Source: Lutjanus erythropterus
Taxonomy: Eukaryota; Chordata; Actinopteri; Lutjaniformes; Lutjanidae
Reading direction: 5' to 3'
Assembly: GCA_020091685.1 (NCBI GenBank)
Contig: CM034604.1
Location: 9,728,519-9,792,518 of the forward strand
DNA: 64,000 nucleotides
The notes below the pieces were generated by a model. That model did no database searches. It was not told the DNA's origin and saw nothing but the letters and a program-made list of their open reading frames with translations. The position numbers were made by a program, and so were the translations under genes. Positions 9,735-20,575 of this stretch are shown piece by piece. Positions within the stretch are counted from its first letter, which is position 1, and every line of letters starts with the position of its first letter.

Positions 9735-10679
9735 AAAGGAGAAATCTGTAATATATTGACCGTAATAAATCATAAAATGACCATGATACGTCATCAGAAA
9801 TTCTAACTTCAACTTCTACAAACTTGTAACTTGTGTTACTGTTTGCCGAATTCACGTTACTTAGAGTTAAAATGAATGCAGAATGTTTGCTTAGGATTGA
9901 GTGTGTGTTTATGAGTCGTAAGAAATCATTAATAAACTTTTAAAAGGACTAGATGTTCAGAATGGTTAAATTGAGCAATATGTCAATGGATTCTGGCAGG
10001 CAGTCGTGCCACAAGCACCACGAGTGTATTTTCAGAGCTTTTGTTTTAATTTACACTTTTAAACCAGCTGATCAACTTACAGTGTAAGTCTTATTGTTAT
10101 GTCGTGCTCATCTTTCACTCCTGCAGCGTTCCTGCAGCCTGCCAGAGCTTCCTCGAGTCTCGGGAGGAAGGGTTGAATGAAACAATTTGCTTCAACAGCA
10201 GACCAAATATGAAAAAGGTTGAATGCCTATTTATTATATCATCTATGATTGAAGGAACAGAGCGCTGCAGAAGCACTTCAGGAGTGCAAGACGAGTGTAA
10301 CGTAATTTGAAAAGAACAAGAAAAACCTGTCCTACACTGTAAGTTGATCAACTGTTTATGCCTAACTGCCTAATTTATGGACTGCCAGACTCCATTAATA
10401 TGTTGCTTAATTTAACCATTGTAAACATCTACTCCCTCTAAAAGACTATTAATGATTTCTTACAACTAATAAGCAGACACTTAGTCATTTGGCAAACAGT
10501 CAACATTAATTTGAACTCTAATTAACATGAAATGGGCAAACTAAAGCAGCTGTTCTGGCCCAGATTAAAAGGATTATACTGCAGCTATTGCATTGTTGTA
10601 AGTATTTCAAATCTCTTATGACATGTCATAGTCATTTTATAATAAATTAGAATAAATATATTACAGATTTCTCCTTTAA
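9735..10679. mobile_element. Possible DNA transposon with ~65-bp inverted ends
   Basis: AAAGGAGAAATCTGTAATAT and CATAAAATGACCATGATACG at 9,735-9,800 are matched in inverted orientation by 10,613-10,679 (minus strand AAAGGAGAAATCTGTAATAT, then ATAAAATGACTATGACATG). The 945-bp interval has no frame with a transposase signature, so a non-autonomous element is the likeliest reading. No target duplication was defined. Confidence 0.55.
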
Positions 10680-11699
10680 ATAGTATTTGAACTTGCTGTT
10701 TGGACGGCTGTGCTCATTTTTGGACTGGCCATTGCTATATTTTGTTCCTATAAAAAAAAGGAAAAAAAAACAACTTCTGTTTGTTTACTTGCCATCATTT
10801 TGCTCTGTTTGTCTTAATTCCCCTTATTTTCTCAGCTCCAGGCTTAGATAACACATCGCTACAAACAAAAGCCTTTGTGAGAAAATGGCTTCTCGCCCAA
10901 AGTGAGAAATGGAGGGTAAAGAGCTGGAGTTGACCTGATGTTGTGTTGCTCGGTCTTCATGCTCTGATCCCTGTAGTGAGACAGGGTGATGTCTAATCTG
11001 ACTCACACTGCTCGCTTGATGCATGTGTTTTTAGCCTGCTGGCACATGAACTACCTTAATCTATCTGCCTGATGTCACATGATAGCAGCTATCACACTGG
11101 TCACAAATCACTGAAGCAAAGACACATCCGAAGATTAGCTGTTATCATGTTGACAGCTTATTGTCTTTGACAGGTGAGGAGACACATGTAAATACATTAC
11201 AGGGGAAAAGTGGGAGACTATTTATCGAACTGGATGTCATTATCAGATTTTTTGTCCATTATGACTAAGGTGATAAGATCTTATTTGTCACCTCTGTTGC
11301 GGAGGTTTGAGGTATGCGGTCCAGTGAGAACATTCAAAACACAACACACAAAGTTCCCATGAAATCCTGTTGTGGCAAACAGAATAGCATGGCTGATGCA
11401 CTTTTGATTTGATTTATTTATGGATCTGCAAAACACACCAAACCAAAGAATGAAATGGAAACGGGCCATGCGGGAAATAAGTCTGACCTTCAGAGTTTTA
11501 AAACCAAAAGTGGATCGGTGCAAACTACACCAGAAAATGTATATTTACATCAATACACCTCAATAGAACTTTCAACTTTCATTAATATCTGTCACTTTAC
11601 TCTGCCATCTAAAAGTTCCTCAACCAGTTACAGTATATTTATGAATGGAAGGTTGTTTCACAGTGGGACACCAGTATAAGAACAAGGCTTCCCACACTG
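10680..11699. other. Non-coding sequence, nothing recognised
   Basis: About 1 kb of unique sequence with a purine-rich A run at 10,752-10,770. Frames of 66-80 codons have no recognisable domain. Confidence 0.3.
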
Positions 11700-12085
11700 T
11701 TGTTAGCCCTGTAGGCAAAGAAAGCATTCCCACTAGGACAATCCTGGCACATTGCGAGTTTGAGGGGGGTTATCCCCTGAAGCTCAACTAAAGCCAAAGC
11801 TAAAAGTTGCCAGTGTGAAACGGGGCTTTAAGATCAAAGGTGTAGTCACGGAACATTTTAGAGTGTTCACATCAGCTGCTGCCCCAACGGACATTCAACC
11901 CAGGGATAGTAGAAGTGCATTGTGAATCGTATCGCCCTGAGCTTAGCATACCCCTGGGCTAGCAATGTGTGTGAAATGGGGCTAAGTTATCCCAGAGTTA
12001 ACTCTTAGCCCAGGGCTAAGAATAGCTCTGATAGAATATGAGCAGATATAATATGCAGTGTGAAAAGCCCCAAGCTAACATGCTC
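11700..12085. repeat. Probable dispersed fish repeat with CCCAGGG/GGGCTAA words
   Basis: Words such as GTGAAACGGGGCT, GTGTGAAATGGGGCTAAG and CAGTGTGAAAAGCCCC recur around a hairpin at 12,004-12,020 (CTTAGCCC-A-GGGCTAAG). This resembles a worn inverted-repeat element common in teleosts. The boundaries are approximate. Confidence 0.4.
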
Positions 12086-12104
12086 ACAGTGATGCTAACA
12101 TTGT

Positions 12105-12425
12105 GAGGACAGACTGTTTGTTGTGTGAGCTCGATGAAATTGAGAATGAGGTTCTTTTTCTTTTGCTGCTCCGTCTACAAGGATATAAGGTTTGTACTTT
12201 TTAATTAAATGTCCTCAATTTGTGTTGATTTCTTTTGGCTGGATGATGGAAAACATGAGTTGTGCTGATCAAGGCTGTGCTAGAAAATTATTTGTATTTT
12301 TTTAATGAAAGAAAATGTAATGAAATAATTGAACACTGTGTGCTGTGCTTTTGGTGTCTTGTAAATCCTTGAGGGTTGGGCACTTTGTGTGTAATTAAAA
12401 AAAACAGATGAATCAATCAAACATA
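12105..12425 (+). repeat. AATC-tailed dispersed repeat, copy 2
   Basis: Colinear with 7,557-7,950: GACAGACTGTTTGTTGTG, GAAATTGAGAATGAGGTTC, GTTGATTTCTTTTGG, then TGTCTTGTAAATCC and GGTTGGGCAC. It ends in a short ATCAATCAA tail. Confidence 0.65.
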
Positions 12426-12530
12426 CTGATGCTTAGCAGGTATAACATGAACCATGATCACCATTGTAGTTCAGCATGTTTGCCATGCTATCATTGGCTC
12501 AATGAAGCTATTGTAATTCAAGTTCAGTAA

Positions 12531-13010
12531 CAAGAAACTAAAATCCAATCACCTGTGCCTCTCTAATTCAATTACCTGTACATTCCTATATAAGTGTGTC
12601 TGACCCTTCTGTCCCATTTCTTTCAGTTCTCACGCCCCCATTAGTCATCGTCAGCATTCTCAGCAGGAAGTAAGGACAATCAGCGGTCAGCACGGTGGCC
12701 CCACAACAAGAAGGTCTCAGGTTTGAACCCTGGTCATCCCAGGTCCCTTCCTTGTGCAGTTCACAGCGTTTGTGAGAATGAGGAGAATGTAAGCGGGGAG
12801 AATGGATGAAGCAGTGAAGCTCATCTACCCTGAGTCCTGATCCCAAGGTTCCAGCCAAACCATTAACATAACCTATTCCTGTTCATCCCCGTGCAATCGA
12901 CTCCAATCATCCCTCTGTATCTGCCCTCATCCTATCTTTCCAGAGTCCTCTTTGCAATCTGAATAAAACTACCTAGTATGGGCGACAAGTGGCCTGGCTT
13001 TTGTTATTAA
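12531..13010 (+). mobile_element. LTR-like segment interrupted by a SINE head
   Basis: A TATA-like CTATATAAG at 12,586-12,594 is followed about 375 bp later by the poly(A) signal AATAAA at 12,962-12,967. This is the order expected in a retroelement LTR. A SINE head of 115 bp or more lies between them. The ends are not defined and no coding region is attached, so this could be a solo LTR or a chance arrangement. Confidence 0.3.
12680..12795 (+). mobile_element. tRNA-derived SINE head
   Basis: GTCAGCACGGTGGC begins a tRNA-like head. The B-box-like GGTTTGAACCC lies at 12,720-12,730, with AAGAAGGTCTCA just before it as in the common teleost SINE. The body downstream is worn away. The minus-strand copy at 49,515-49,740 keeps the following body. 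Confidence 0.65.
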
Positions 13011-13124
13011 ATAAGCACTAAAAATGCAGCCAAGGTTCATGGGAATGTCATCAGCTTAGCAGGGAGCTATGTGGTCATAAATGAAAAAGTCGCAGGTTCT
13101 GGCAGGCCTCTGTAAATAATAATC

Positions 13125-13275
13125 ACAATGTGGTCTAGACCTGCACTATATGAAAAGTGCCCTGAGATAACTTCTCTTAGAATTTGACACTACACAAATA
13201 AAAACTGAACTGAACTCAGTTGAACTGAACTGAACTGAATTGAATTGAATTGAACTGACTTGGCTTCAGTTGAAT
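13125..13275 (+). mobile_element. LINE-type 3' end with TGAAC/TGAAT tail
   Basis: GAAAAGTGCCCTGAGATAAC, then AATTTGACACTACACAAATA and a pentamer tail (TGAAC, later TGAAT) form a retroelement 3' end well known in fish. The tail spans about 13,205-13,275. No reverse transcriptase is visible. Confidence 0.55.
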
Positions 13276-13690
13276 TAAATTCATGATGGTGCTAGATCAG
13301 TGGCTCTCAAACTGTGAGAGTCTGCTGATATTATACTGAATTTACTGAATTTTGATATATTTTTTTCAGTAGTTGCTTCCTTCCCTGCCATTGATATTAA
13401 ATGTGAGTTGTGAAATTTCTTAGGCTTCTGAAGGGTGGTGCATGCCAGAGGAAGTTTGAGAACCATTGCCCTAGACGAAAAGTCAGAGGATCAACAAAGT
13501 TATTACAATTCATCATGATGGAGACCTAAATGTCTGCAACAAATCCATCCAACATTTGTCAAGACATTTCACTCAAAACCACAAATGTCAATGTCATGCT
13601 GACTCTGAAGAAAAGTCAAAAGACCACCAAAGTCAGTAGGATTCATTCCCCGGGCATGATGGCAGCCTGTAATTTCATGTCATGCCATCC
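13276..13690 (-). repeat. GAAAAGTCAGAGGATC repeat (family G), split by a MITE
   Basis: The plus strand reads ATGATGGTGCTAGAT up to 13,297 and resumes at 13,469 with CCCTAGACGAAAAGTCAGAG and GATCAACAAAG. These are contiguous in the usual form of this fish repeat. Two units follow (AAAAGTCA with GATCAACAAAG, then AAAAGTCAAAAGACCACC). Family G also appears at 36,881-36,990, 48,555-48,665 and 63,536-64,000. Confidence 0.6.
13298..13468. mobile_element. 171-bp hAT-like MITE nested in repeat G
   Basis: The ends are inverted: CAGTGGCTCTCAAACT at 13,298 and, on the other strand, CAATGGTTCTCAAACTTCC at 13,468. Flanking 8-mers TGCTAGAT and CCCTAGAC agree at five of eight positions, including CTAGA, consistent with a decayed 8-bp hAT-type target duplication. 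No coding capacity. Confidence 0.65.
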
Positions 13691-13841
13691 TCAGAGCAGC
13701 GTGTATCTGGGAAGGGCAATTTCAGAATTGCAAAAAAAAGCACACACCGAGCAGTTTTCATCCACTGCCACTACACAATAAACAAATATTTTGTCTGGCA
13801 GAAAGTCGTATTTGTAGCCAACATTTTGAGGGGGGTGACAA
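13691..13841. other. Short non-coding spacer
   Basis: Nothing recognised. Confidence 0.3.
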
Positions 13842-14400
13842 CACTGTGAACAATTTTAGGCTGGTTCAACTAAAAAAATCCCCTGCTGCCTTAAAAATGT
13901 GCTTTAACTAACAATGAGTTGAATAAGTCAATCTTATCAGTCATCTTAAGAGTCTGGAAAATGTAAAACCAAATCGACTAAAAATGTAAGAAAACATTCA
14001 AGTTCAATAAGCTTAAGATATCAAGTTGAATCAGCTTAATAGTACGAGAGTAGGGAATCAGTTTGATACCCTTAATCATGGTCAGCTATTTTTCATGGTT
14101 GTTAATAAACAACCACTTTTTGACTGAAGAGAATTTTGCTAATATGGTGATCAATTTTAAGAAAAACCTAATTTAGTAAGTTTAGTGAACTCGTAAAAGG
14201 ACAGCAATTCAACTCAAAAGGCTTCAAGTCAAAACAACTAATGTTTGTAAGTTCTGAAGCAGTCTGAAAATAAAGTTTTTAGTCATTAAATGACTAAATT
14301 GATTCATTTTACCTTTAATTAATTTCAAACATATATTTATGTAAGTTAAAGAGAAAAGATTAGTTCATTCCACTAAATTAATGTATGATGTTTTACAGTG
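13842..14400 (+). mobile_element. CACTGT...ACAGTG MITE, copy 1
   Basis: The 559-bp element starts CACTGTGAAC and ends GTTTTACAGTG, and is followed by TA. Inside are AAGTTCTGAAGCAGTCTGAA and TTAGTTCATTCCACTAAATT, which are matched by 61,455-61,756 in the same orientation and by 44,936-45,498 and 57,188-57,895 in reverse. No transposase frame. Confidence 0.75.
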
Positions 14401-15189
14401 TACCTACATTACATCATAATCATCAAAATCACCCACAACACCAAAAGCTTTGACATATGTGCAATCTCTGCTATACAGTTTCATACAACAGACCCAGGGA
14501 TTTCCAGGGGAATACTTTTTGTGTTAACTTTTGAGTGCAATCAAAGCGAAGTGTTTGAAAAGATCTCTGTTGACCTGATGTTTTTGAAGCTGTAGGAGGC
14601 TCATGCTCTTGGCTCTGATCAATGTTGTTACTGCCAGAGTCTGTGTTTCCGAAATCTCTACAAAGGAGGTTGTGTTACCATGAGTCATAACAGACAAGAC
14701 AAAAAATATAAGTCCACAGTTTTGGTTATACAATAATGTGTCTTGAATTGCGTAAAACAGGAGGAACAAGTTCTTTCCTGTGCTTAAGCTGCGTTCATAA
14801 CTTAATTAACGAGGGTTAGGTTTACAGGTCAACAGCACCTGATCCTTGTCACAGCTGCTTCTCAGAGATCTCCTAAAGAAAATATGTGAACCATTTAACC
14901 CTGTTAGAAAGGTCAAAGTCTTTCTTGGCTCTAGTGGCAATTAGGTACATCCAGCAACGAGGTGATTCAGAGAGACAAGCTGACCTAAGTTAAGTTGAAA
15001 CTGTCAGATTGGATTTTTAATGAGGTGCACATGCTGCTGGTACTCGCTCAGCAACTGTGTTGTACTTCTTGAGACACTGACTGTCATGCACTTAAAGGGA
15101 TAGTTTGGATTATTTGATATAGGGTCGTATGAGGTGCTTATTGAAAGTCAAGACCAGTCATGGTCATGCTGAGCACAGGATGTCTGACT
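14401..15189. other. Non-coding sequence, nothing recognised
   Basis: Unique sequence. An 81-codon minus frame and a 65-codon plus frame have no domain. Confidence 0.3.
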
Positions 15190-15672
15190 CATGGTGCCTT
15201 GTATTTCTTCTCTCCAGGTGTGGCTGCTCCAAGTGATTGAGGGAACCAAAAAAAGGGGGGTTACGGGACTTCAGCACACTCTCTTCAACCATCCGGCCTG
15301 GCAGAGTGTCTGTGACCCGATGTAGCCTTTGGTTCCTTTTTATTTCTTTTCTTCCTGGTGGGTCCGGTAGTCCTACTTTCGCAGCTTTCTTTCTGTTTGT
15401 TAGGGTTTATTTGATGTTTCTTTAGGATTGAGGGAAGAACCCCAATCTGCCAGCCCTCCATGGGTCCGTCTGAGGTGGTTTCCCTTCTTTTTGTTCATTT
15501 TGGCTTGCCCATCAGCTCTTAGTGAGTTTGTTTTTTTCTCTGGTTTAGTATTTTTTTTTAATTCATATCACTTTTCCTGTTATTTCAATAAAATTAACCT
15601 TTTTGTTACAAATCCTTGACTTGTCTGATTATGTTAGACCTTTTTTGGCTTTTCCACGGGTCGTAAATTAAT
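15190..15672 (+). mobile_element. LTR-like segment with poly(A) signal and PBS-like edge
   Basis: T-rich sequence with a poly(A) signal AATAAA at 15,587-15,592 runs to CACGGGTCGTAAATTA and then ATTTGGGGGCTGACA. The latter resembles the LTR edge and TGGGGGCT primer-binding site of fish gypsy/ERV-type retroelements. No gag frame follows, so it would be a relic. The left boundary is unknown. Confidence 0.35.
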
Positions 15673-16299
15673 TTGGGGGCTGACATTGATTTTTTGAAGG
15701 TGGCCCTTTTTTTTATTTTAGTGGCAATAATTTGTTTGGCTGCAGACCCTGTCCACAGCAGTACATTGCTTGTTTCTGTGCTGGTACTCTCTGCTTCTCC
15801 AAATGGCCGGTGTGCCAGCTGCCATCTATTGTAGCTAATACACTGACTATGGATAAGTACCTCACACAACCCCACATCAAATCATCCAAATTGTTCCTTC
15901 AACCTCAACACAAAGGATATACCCAGGATTTTGGTTGTGAAACCCAGACAACAGAGACAAAGGTGGATGCTCCTACTTTTGTTGTCAACCTAATGAAATG
16001 AAACCCGAGTATCTTTTCAAAGAGCCAGACACAGACGATGAGTAGAATCGATTGTAGATTTCGAGGCACTGCCGCTTAAAACCACCTAATGCTCAAATAA
16101 TTGCCACGAGAGTCCACATGCAGGGTTACTCTCGCACTCCAGAAGAAATAAAGTTCACCCCGGTACGTGTGGGCTGCCACAAACTTAACATGCAGTCTGA
16201 ATCTCGCTATGTTATCACCGCTCTTCCATTTCCCGGGTTTGCACAAATCCATATTAAGCTGTGATATGTCTTTGGGGTTTGGCACCTTCACACCTTCAG
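15673..16299. other. Non-coding sequence, nothing recognised
   Basis: Frames of 89 codons on both strands overlap each other and have no domain. Possibly the worn interior of the LTR-like element to the left. Confidence 0.3.
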
Positions 16300-17060
16300 C
16301 ATGGAGGAGATGAGAGTCGGCCTGTTAAATATTAATGCGGGGCCAGATGCCCGACTGGCCGCTGGCATTTATCTTAACCTGCTCCAGCAGGTGTGAGCCC
16401 AGCAGGTCCCATTGGCATCCAGGAGGAGCACTCAACCTCTGGATCATTTAGAGGCGTTAAAGGATTATATCTGCGCTGAACCGAGACTGGACCAATACAC
16501 CCGAGGGGATGGAGGGAAGGACGGAGGAGAGGGAGAAATGATTGTGTCTTCTCAGCAAGTGGGGAAGAGAGGGAGAGGGAGCTGGGAGATGGATGGGGTG
16601 TGGTGTGCGCCTGGGCAAACACTCCCCGCTGTTTGCTTCTCTCTTCCCATTTTTCTCCCAAGGGCAAACAGAGAATCGAGCGAGCTGCAGCTGTCTGAGC
16701 GCGGGTGTGTGTGTGAGCGCGAGCGGGTGAAGTTGACCTCCATGGCCTCTACATAAGTAGCAGGGAATCACCACCAACAAACCTCCCTCCTGGGGCCCTT
16801 GGCCACTGGCCCCCATCATTACTCCCTTGAGAGCCGCAGGCAGCGCCACAGCCCCCTGCCACCAGCCTCGTATTAACCGTAATGAGGACACCGCGGCGAG
16901 GAGGAGAGGAAGAGCCTGAGTATGTGTCACTGCCGAGGAAAGCGACATTGGCTGGCTTGAAAACACGACAGCGGCTCACCCCCGCTCTCCCCCTTCCTCC
17001 CTCCTCACCCACCCCATACCTTCCTTATTTCCGTGCCTGTATTTTTCTCCTACAGGGCCA
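16300..17060. other. GC-richer unique island
   Basis: Complex, non-repetitive sequence containing GTTAAATATTAATGCGGGG and GGATTATATC, then purine-rich (16,500-16,600) and pyrimidine-rich (16,975-17,056) stretches. Several overlapping frames up to 169 codons lie on both strands, as expected in GC-richer DNA, and none has a recognisable domain. A pyrimidine tract ending CTCCTACAG at 17,056 looks like a 3' splice site, but no exon is supported. Confidence 0.3.
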
Positions 17061-17243
17061 CGGAGCAGTGCAAGCAGTGAATCGCAGTCCATCATGTTGC
17101 TGTAGCATCTGTCCCAAGCACATGATTTTCAGATCATCAGGACAAGCTGTTGAGAATAAGGAAGGGTGGGATGAGACAACCTGGTAGCTGTAAAATCAAA
17201 CTGCAGCCCATTTTGAATCTGGATAGCATGCCATGCCACTGTG
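17061..17243. other. Short unique spacer
   Basis: Nothing recognised beyond the possible splice-like site on its left edge. Confidence 0.25.
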
Positions 17244-17400
17244 CAGGCCTGGAGAGTAACAAAGAGTAATGAAGTTACATAATTAGGACACAAAAAAGGT
17301 ATTGCATTACAGTTACAGAAGAGACATAATCAGATTACAAATGTATTTTAGTAAAAATAAGGATTATCAACTGAATAATAATTTTAAAACACATTTTCAA
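17244..17400 (+). mobile_element. hAT-like terminal fragment (CAGGCCTGGAGAGTAAC)
   Basis: CAGGCCTGGAGAGTAAC followed by TTGCATTACAGTTACAG and ATAATCAGATTAC is the terminal region of a common teleost hAT-type repeat rich in GTAAC words. No opposite end was found. Confidence 0.5.
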
Positions 17401-17600
17401 AACGAGCACCACCATGCGCAGCACGCACACATTACAGTGCTTCACAAGTTTCACACTACCCTTGTCTCAAATAAAACCAGGATTCTTATAGTGGATTCAT
17501 TATCATGGCCTCTTGAAAAAAAATGCTTAATTGGGTGGAAATTTTGCCAAATAAAGAATGAAAGAAGAATTAAAGAAGCATTTACAGGAAAGATCAACCC
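17401..17600. other. Short non-coding spacer
   Basis: Nothing recognised. Confidence 0.25.
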
Positions 17601-17695
17601 CTAACATAGCTATGCAGACCAACCACTAATGTTACCTAAACAGACCAACTGCTAACATTAGCTACACAGACGGCTACACAGACTAACAACTAACT
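17601..17695 (+). repeat. 26-bp minisatellite, left part
   Basis: Units of about 26 bp built on CTAACATTAGCTACACAGAC with a linker ACCAACTG occur about three and a half times. The array resumes at 17,908-17,995 after a ~210-bp interruption. Confidence 0.7.
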
Positions 17696-17907
17696 AGAGT
17701 GTGTACTGTCAAGTTAAAGTTTACTTTTTCATGCAATCAGAACAGTGAGGATAGATAACAACACGCCTATCTAGTGGTCAGGCGTTTAACACGACACAAT
17801 ATGAACCTTTGCATGTATCATGATATCATGATAGTGTTTTTGAGAATCATTACAGTATCACAAAACATGATATTGCAATACTCAAGTGTATCAATGTTTT
17901 CTCACAC
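17696..17907. mobile_element. Insertion-like segment inside the 26-bp minisatellite
   Basis: This sequence separates two halves of the same array. It holds an 18-bp perfect palindrome TATCATGATATCATGATA at 17,816-17,833 and resembles the worn 'ATGTATCATGATATC' fish repeat. No target duplication was identified. Confidence 0.4.
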
Positions 17908-17995
17908 CCTTACTGCTAACATTTGCTTCACAGACAAACTACTAACCTTAGCTACACAGACTGACCGCTAACATTAGCTACACAGAAATCTAGTT
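17908..17995 (+). repeat. 26-bp minisatellite, right part
   Basis: Three units of the same form (CTAACATTTGCTTCACAGAC, CTAACCTTAGCTACACAGAC, CTAACATTAGCTACACAG) continue the array of 17,601-17,695. Confidence 0.7.
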
Positions 17996-18746
17996 AGCTA
18001 GCTATCCATTAAGTATACATCCACTTTATCTCCTGATATTACCACTGCTACTACTAACTAACTGCTGACAAATACTTTGGGACTGTAGGTGGTGATGCTG
18101 GTGTGGGATGGTGTCTGGGTAAAAAACACAAGCCCCACACTTTATGGCAGTTTACCTGAAGTTTAAGTGTGAATAGCCACGTGAAGCACATTTATATCCT
18201 TTACATGTATTCACAAATAACAAAGGAAGCACCAGCTGGATTAACAAACAATTAATAAACCTACATAAAATGAACACAAAACATTATACTGGGCTAAAAC
18301 AAGATGTACCAGAAACAAGCAAAGGCATCATCCCTGTTGTATTTTAGAGAGAGAGAAAAAAAAAAACCTAATAGATTTTTAGGTTTGAGTCTGAGAAAGG
18401 ATTTTTTGCTGTCTATTTGGAGTGTATATTTGATTCAAAGAAAGAGGAGAGGGAGAGTTCATAAGGAGCCAAAGAAAATAGGAGCACAGCTGCAGAGAGA
18501 AAAAGGTTATGACTGATCTAAGGTAGACTGCACGCTGCTCTCTTATCTTTGTCTGTTGGCGTAAGTTTATGAAAAATGGGAAAGGAAATGATTGCTTGCT
18601 CCCTCTGAGCTTCAGTAAAAGAAAAATTACCAAAGAAAGGAAGAATGTGTTTGTTTAGGTGGTAATTACCTTTTGATTTATTAGAAGCTAGCTTGTGACC
18701 TAAAATTTGCGCGCTAAAACCCCCGGACCAGCTGAGTCATGTAGGT
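17996..18746. other. Non-coding sequence, nothing recognised
   Basis: Unique sequence with an A run at 18,356-18,366. Frames of 70-84 codons without domain. Confidence 0.3.
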
Positions 18747-19034
18747 CAGTGGGTTTCCAGACTACAATCAGGAGACCAACAGGGGTCATTAAGTGGGTTG
18801 TAGGCGGTCCAGAGCAAAAGGAGGAACAGAACTCTAACTTTAATCACAGTTTTTTTTTTTTACAAGTTGGAACAAATAGGATTTAGATTGATGATAACTT
18901 AGAGTGACCCTAGTTAGATCATTGATTAACTATGAAGACTTTATTATCTTCTTAAAGTCAAAATACTCTCTAACTGGGGGCCAGAGGTGCAATCATTGTG
19001 GGAGTTCTTGACATGAAAAAGTTTGGGAATGGCT
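18747..19034. mobile_element. Small hAT-like MITE
   Basis: It begins CAGTGGGTTTCCAGACT and ends AAGTTTGGGAATGGCT, which is the inverted counterpart (AGCCATTCCCAAACTT). It is a 288-bp non-coding element of the 'CAGTGGTTCCCAAACT' type common in teleosts. Target duplication not clear. Confidence 0.55.
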
Positions 19035-19400
19035 AATGTATGTAATCAGTATGCTCTGTTAGCCATTTAGCCTGGAGCTGTTCCGGTTTTCCCAGATTTG
19101 AAAGTATGTCATTGAAAAAAGAAAGCATGGATTCATTTATCTTTTCAGCCACTTGTGAGGCAGTGGAAAAAACAGTTAATACAACATTTAAATTACATTA
19201 ACATTCATTGGAATTGTCAGCTAGACTTTTGGACATTCAAATGGACAGTTTTCTGAACTGTAAAGTTCTGCGGGTCAGAACTGCAAACACTCTGCTATGA
19301 TTAATATTTCACTCAACATAGTTTTCCCAAAAAAAACAAAAACAAAAAAAACTCTCAAGTGTTGAAGCCACATCTGTTCTCTCTCTTGAATTGAGAAATT
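19035..19400. other. Non-coding sequence, nothing recognised
   Basis: AT-rich unique sequence. Confidence 0.3.
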
Positions 19401-20115
19401 TTGGATCTGGCCTTGTGTCCCACCCACCACCACTGCTTGTGTTAGGTTGACCAGTGAAAGAGCAGCGTGCACCGAGATGGCTAACGTTAAGAGTGCTTCA
19501 ACCATACCATACATGTTTAAGCCTCAGTCAGACCCAGACTCAGATGAGGAGTCTGTTGTGCATCAAAATTGGCAACAGACATATGGCAAGTCTAGTTAGC
19601 ATCTTTTATGTTATTTGTTTTGCTTGTTAGCTTGTGACTGGCAGTGGCTGACAGCTAATGCTAACTCTTGCTCCCTGCATTGACAGCACGGGAGGTTTCA
19701 GGTTTCCTGCATTACAGTGATTGGCTTTTGGATTTGTTGCGTGCCAAATCTAGCTCGCTAGGGTTATGTTTGAATCTCTCTTCTAGGGAATAGCACAGAC
19801 ATCTTCCTTTTCAATAGAGGAATGTGAAAACACTGCTCTAGTGACAAACTATGCACAGATACAAGTCAGTATAGTGAAGGTCAGACAATTTAGGAGACGT
19901 AAAGATAACACATTTTTTGAATAGCGGGGGACAATATTCTCTCTTCTTGTGACTTTGTTTTGACTGAGGGAAATATCTGTCTCATTAGCTATTAAATGTT
20001 CAACTATGTTCACCAGCTAGTTAGCTAGTTGCTAACTTTGTCTGTCTGCTGTATGGTACTGTGTTGACATTTTATCCATTGTTACCATGAAAATGCTGTA
20101 TACTGCAGCTTTAAA
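19401..20115 (+). mobile_element. Probable transposon relic ending in repeat family C
   Basis: A 40-codon frame at 19,477-19,599 reads PYMFKPQSDPDSDEE near its start, recalling the N-termini (PYxFEPxSD) of multicopy transposon-associated proteins in fish. This is from memory and weak. The right part, 19,982-20,115, is family C: CACCAGCTAGTTAGCTAGTTG, TTTGTCTGTCTGCTG and GCAGCTTTAAAGG, also at 41,752-41,850 and 49,960-50,225. GCTAAC/GCTAGT-rich text throughout suggests one element. Confidence 0.4.
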
Positions 20116-20238
20116 GGTAATGTAAAGCATCAATATATGTTCTGAGTGTGCCAAATTTAAATGATTAAAAAAAAATCCCAAAGTATATGAAGTTAGGTCT
20201 CAAAGTCATGAGAAGATGAACAGTTTTCTCTGCTCTGC

Positions 20239-20575
20239 TGTCTCAGTTTCAAACACCACTACAATCTGAAAACAACCTGAAACATGGACACTCCGTCTAG
20301 CAGCTTTATTGGACATGTCCAGACATGTTTGAGCCACCAGAGCCAGAGGACAGTGGCAGGATAGTATTTTTTTCTTCTGTGTCGAGCTGCCGGAACTGAA
20401 GCGAGCTGTAATGAATTGCTGGGCTGATTTGGACTGAGAGAGCTGCTGAAGGTATCTTCGTATCTGACTGTTAGGGAGGGGAGGGAGAGTGAGGTGGGGA
20501 CGTTCCAGTGATGATTCGTGGGGCTTATATATCATTGGGGGACCGTGTCTCCTGCACATCACAGAGCCATGTTTC
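20239..20575 (+). repeat. Dispersed repeat family R, copy 1
   Basis: Shares long identical words with 47,642-47,967 in the same order: CCTGAAACATGGA, CTAGCAGCTTTATTGGACAT, TGATTTGGACTGAGAGAG, GGGCTTATATA and GCCATGTTTC. A TATA-like TTATATA sits near the right side. No coding capacity is supported; the 136-codon minus frame is not shared intact by the other copy. Confidence 0.8.

Noticed and set aside
16457-16966. 169-codon minus-strand frame in GC-richer sequence
   Set aside because: Overlapped by several equally long frames on both strands, low-complexity patches, no domain. Typical of chance frames in GC-richer DNA.
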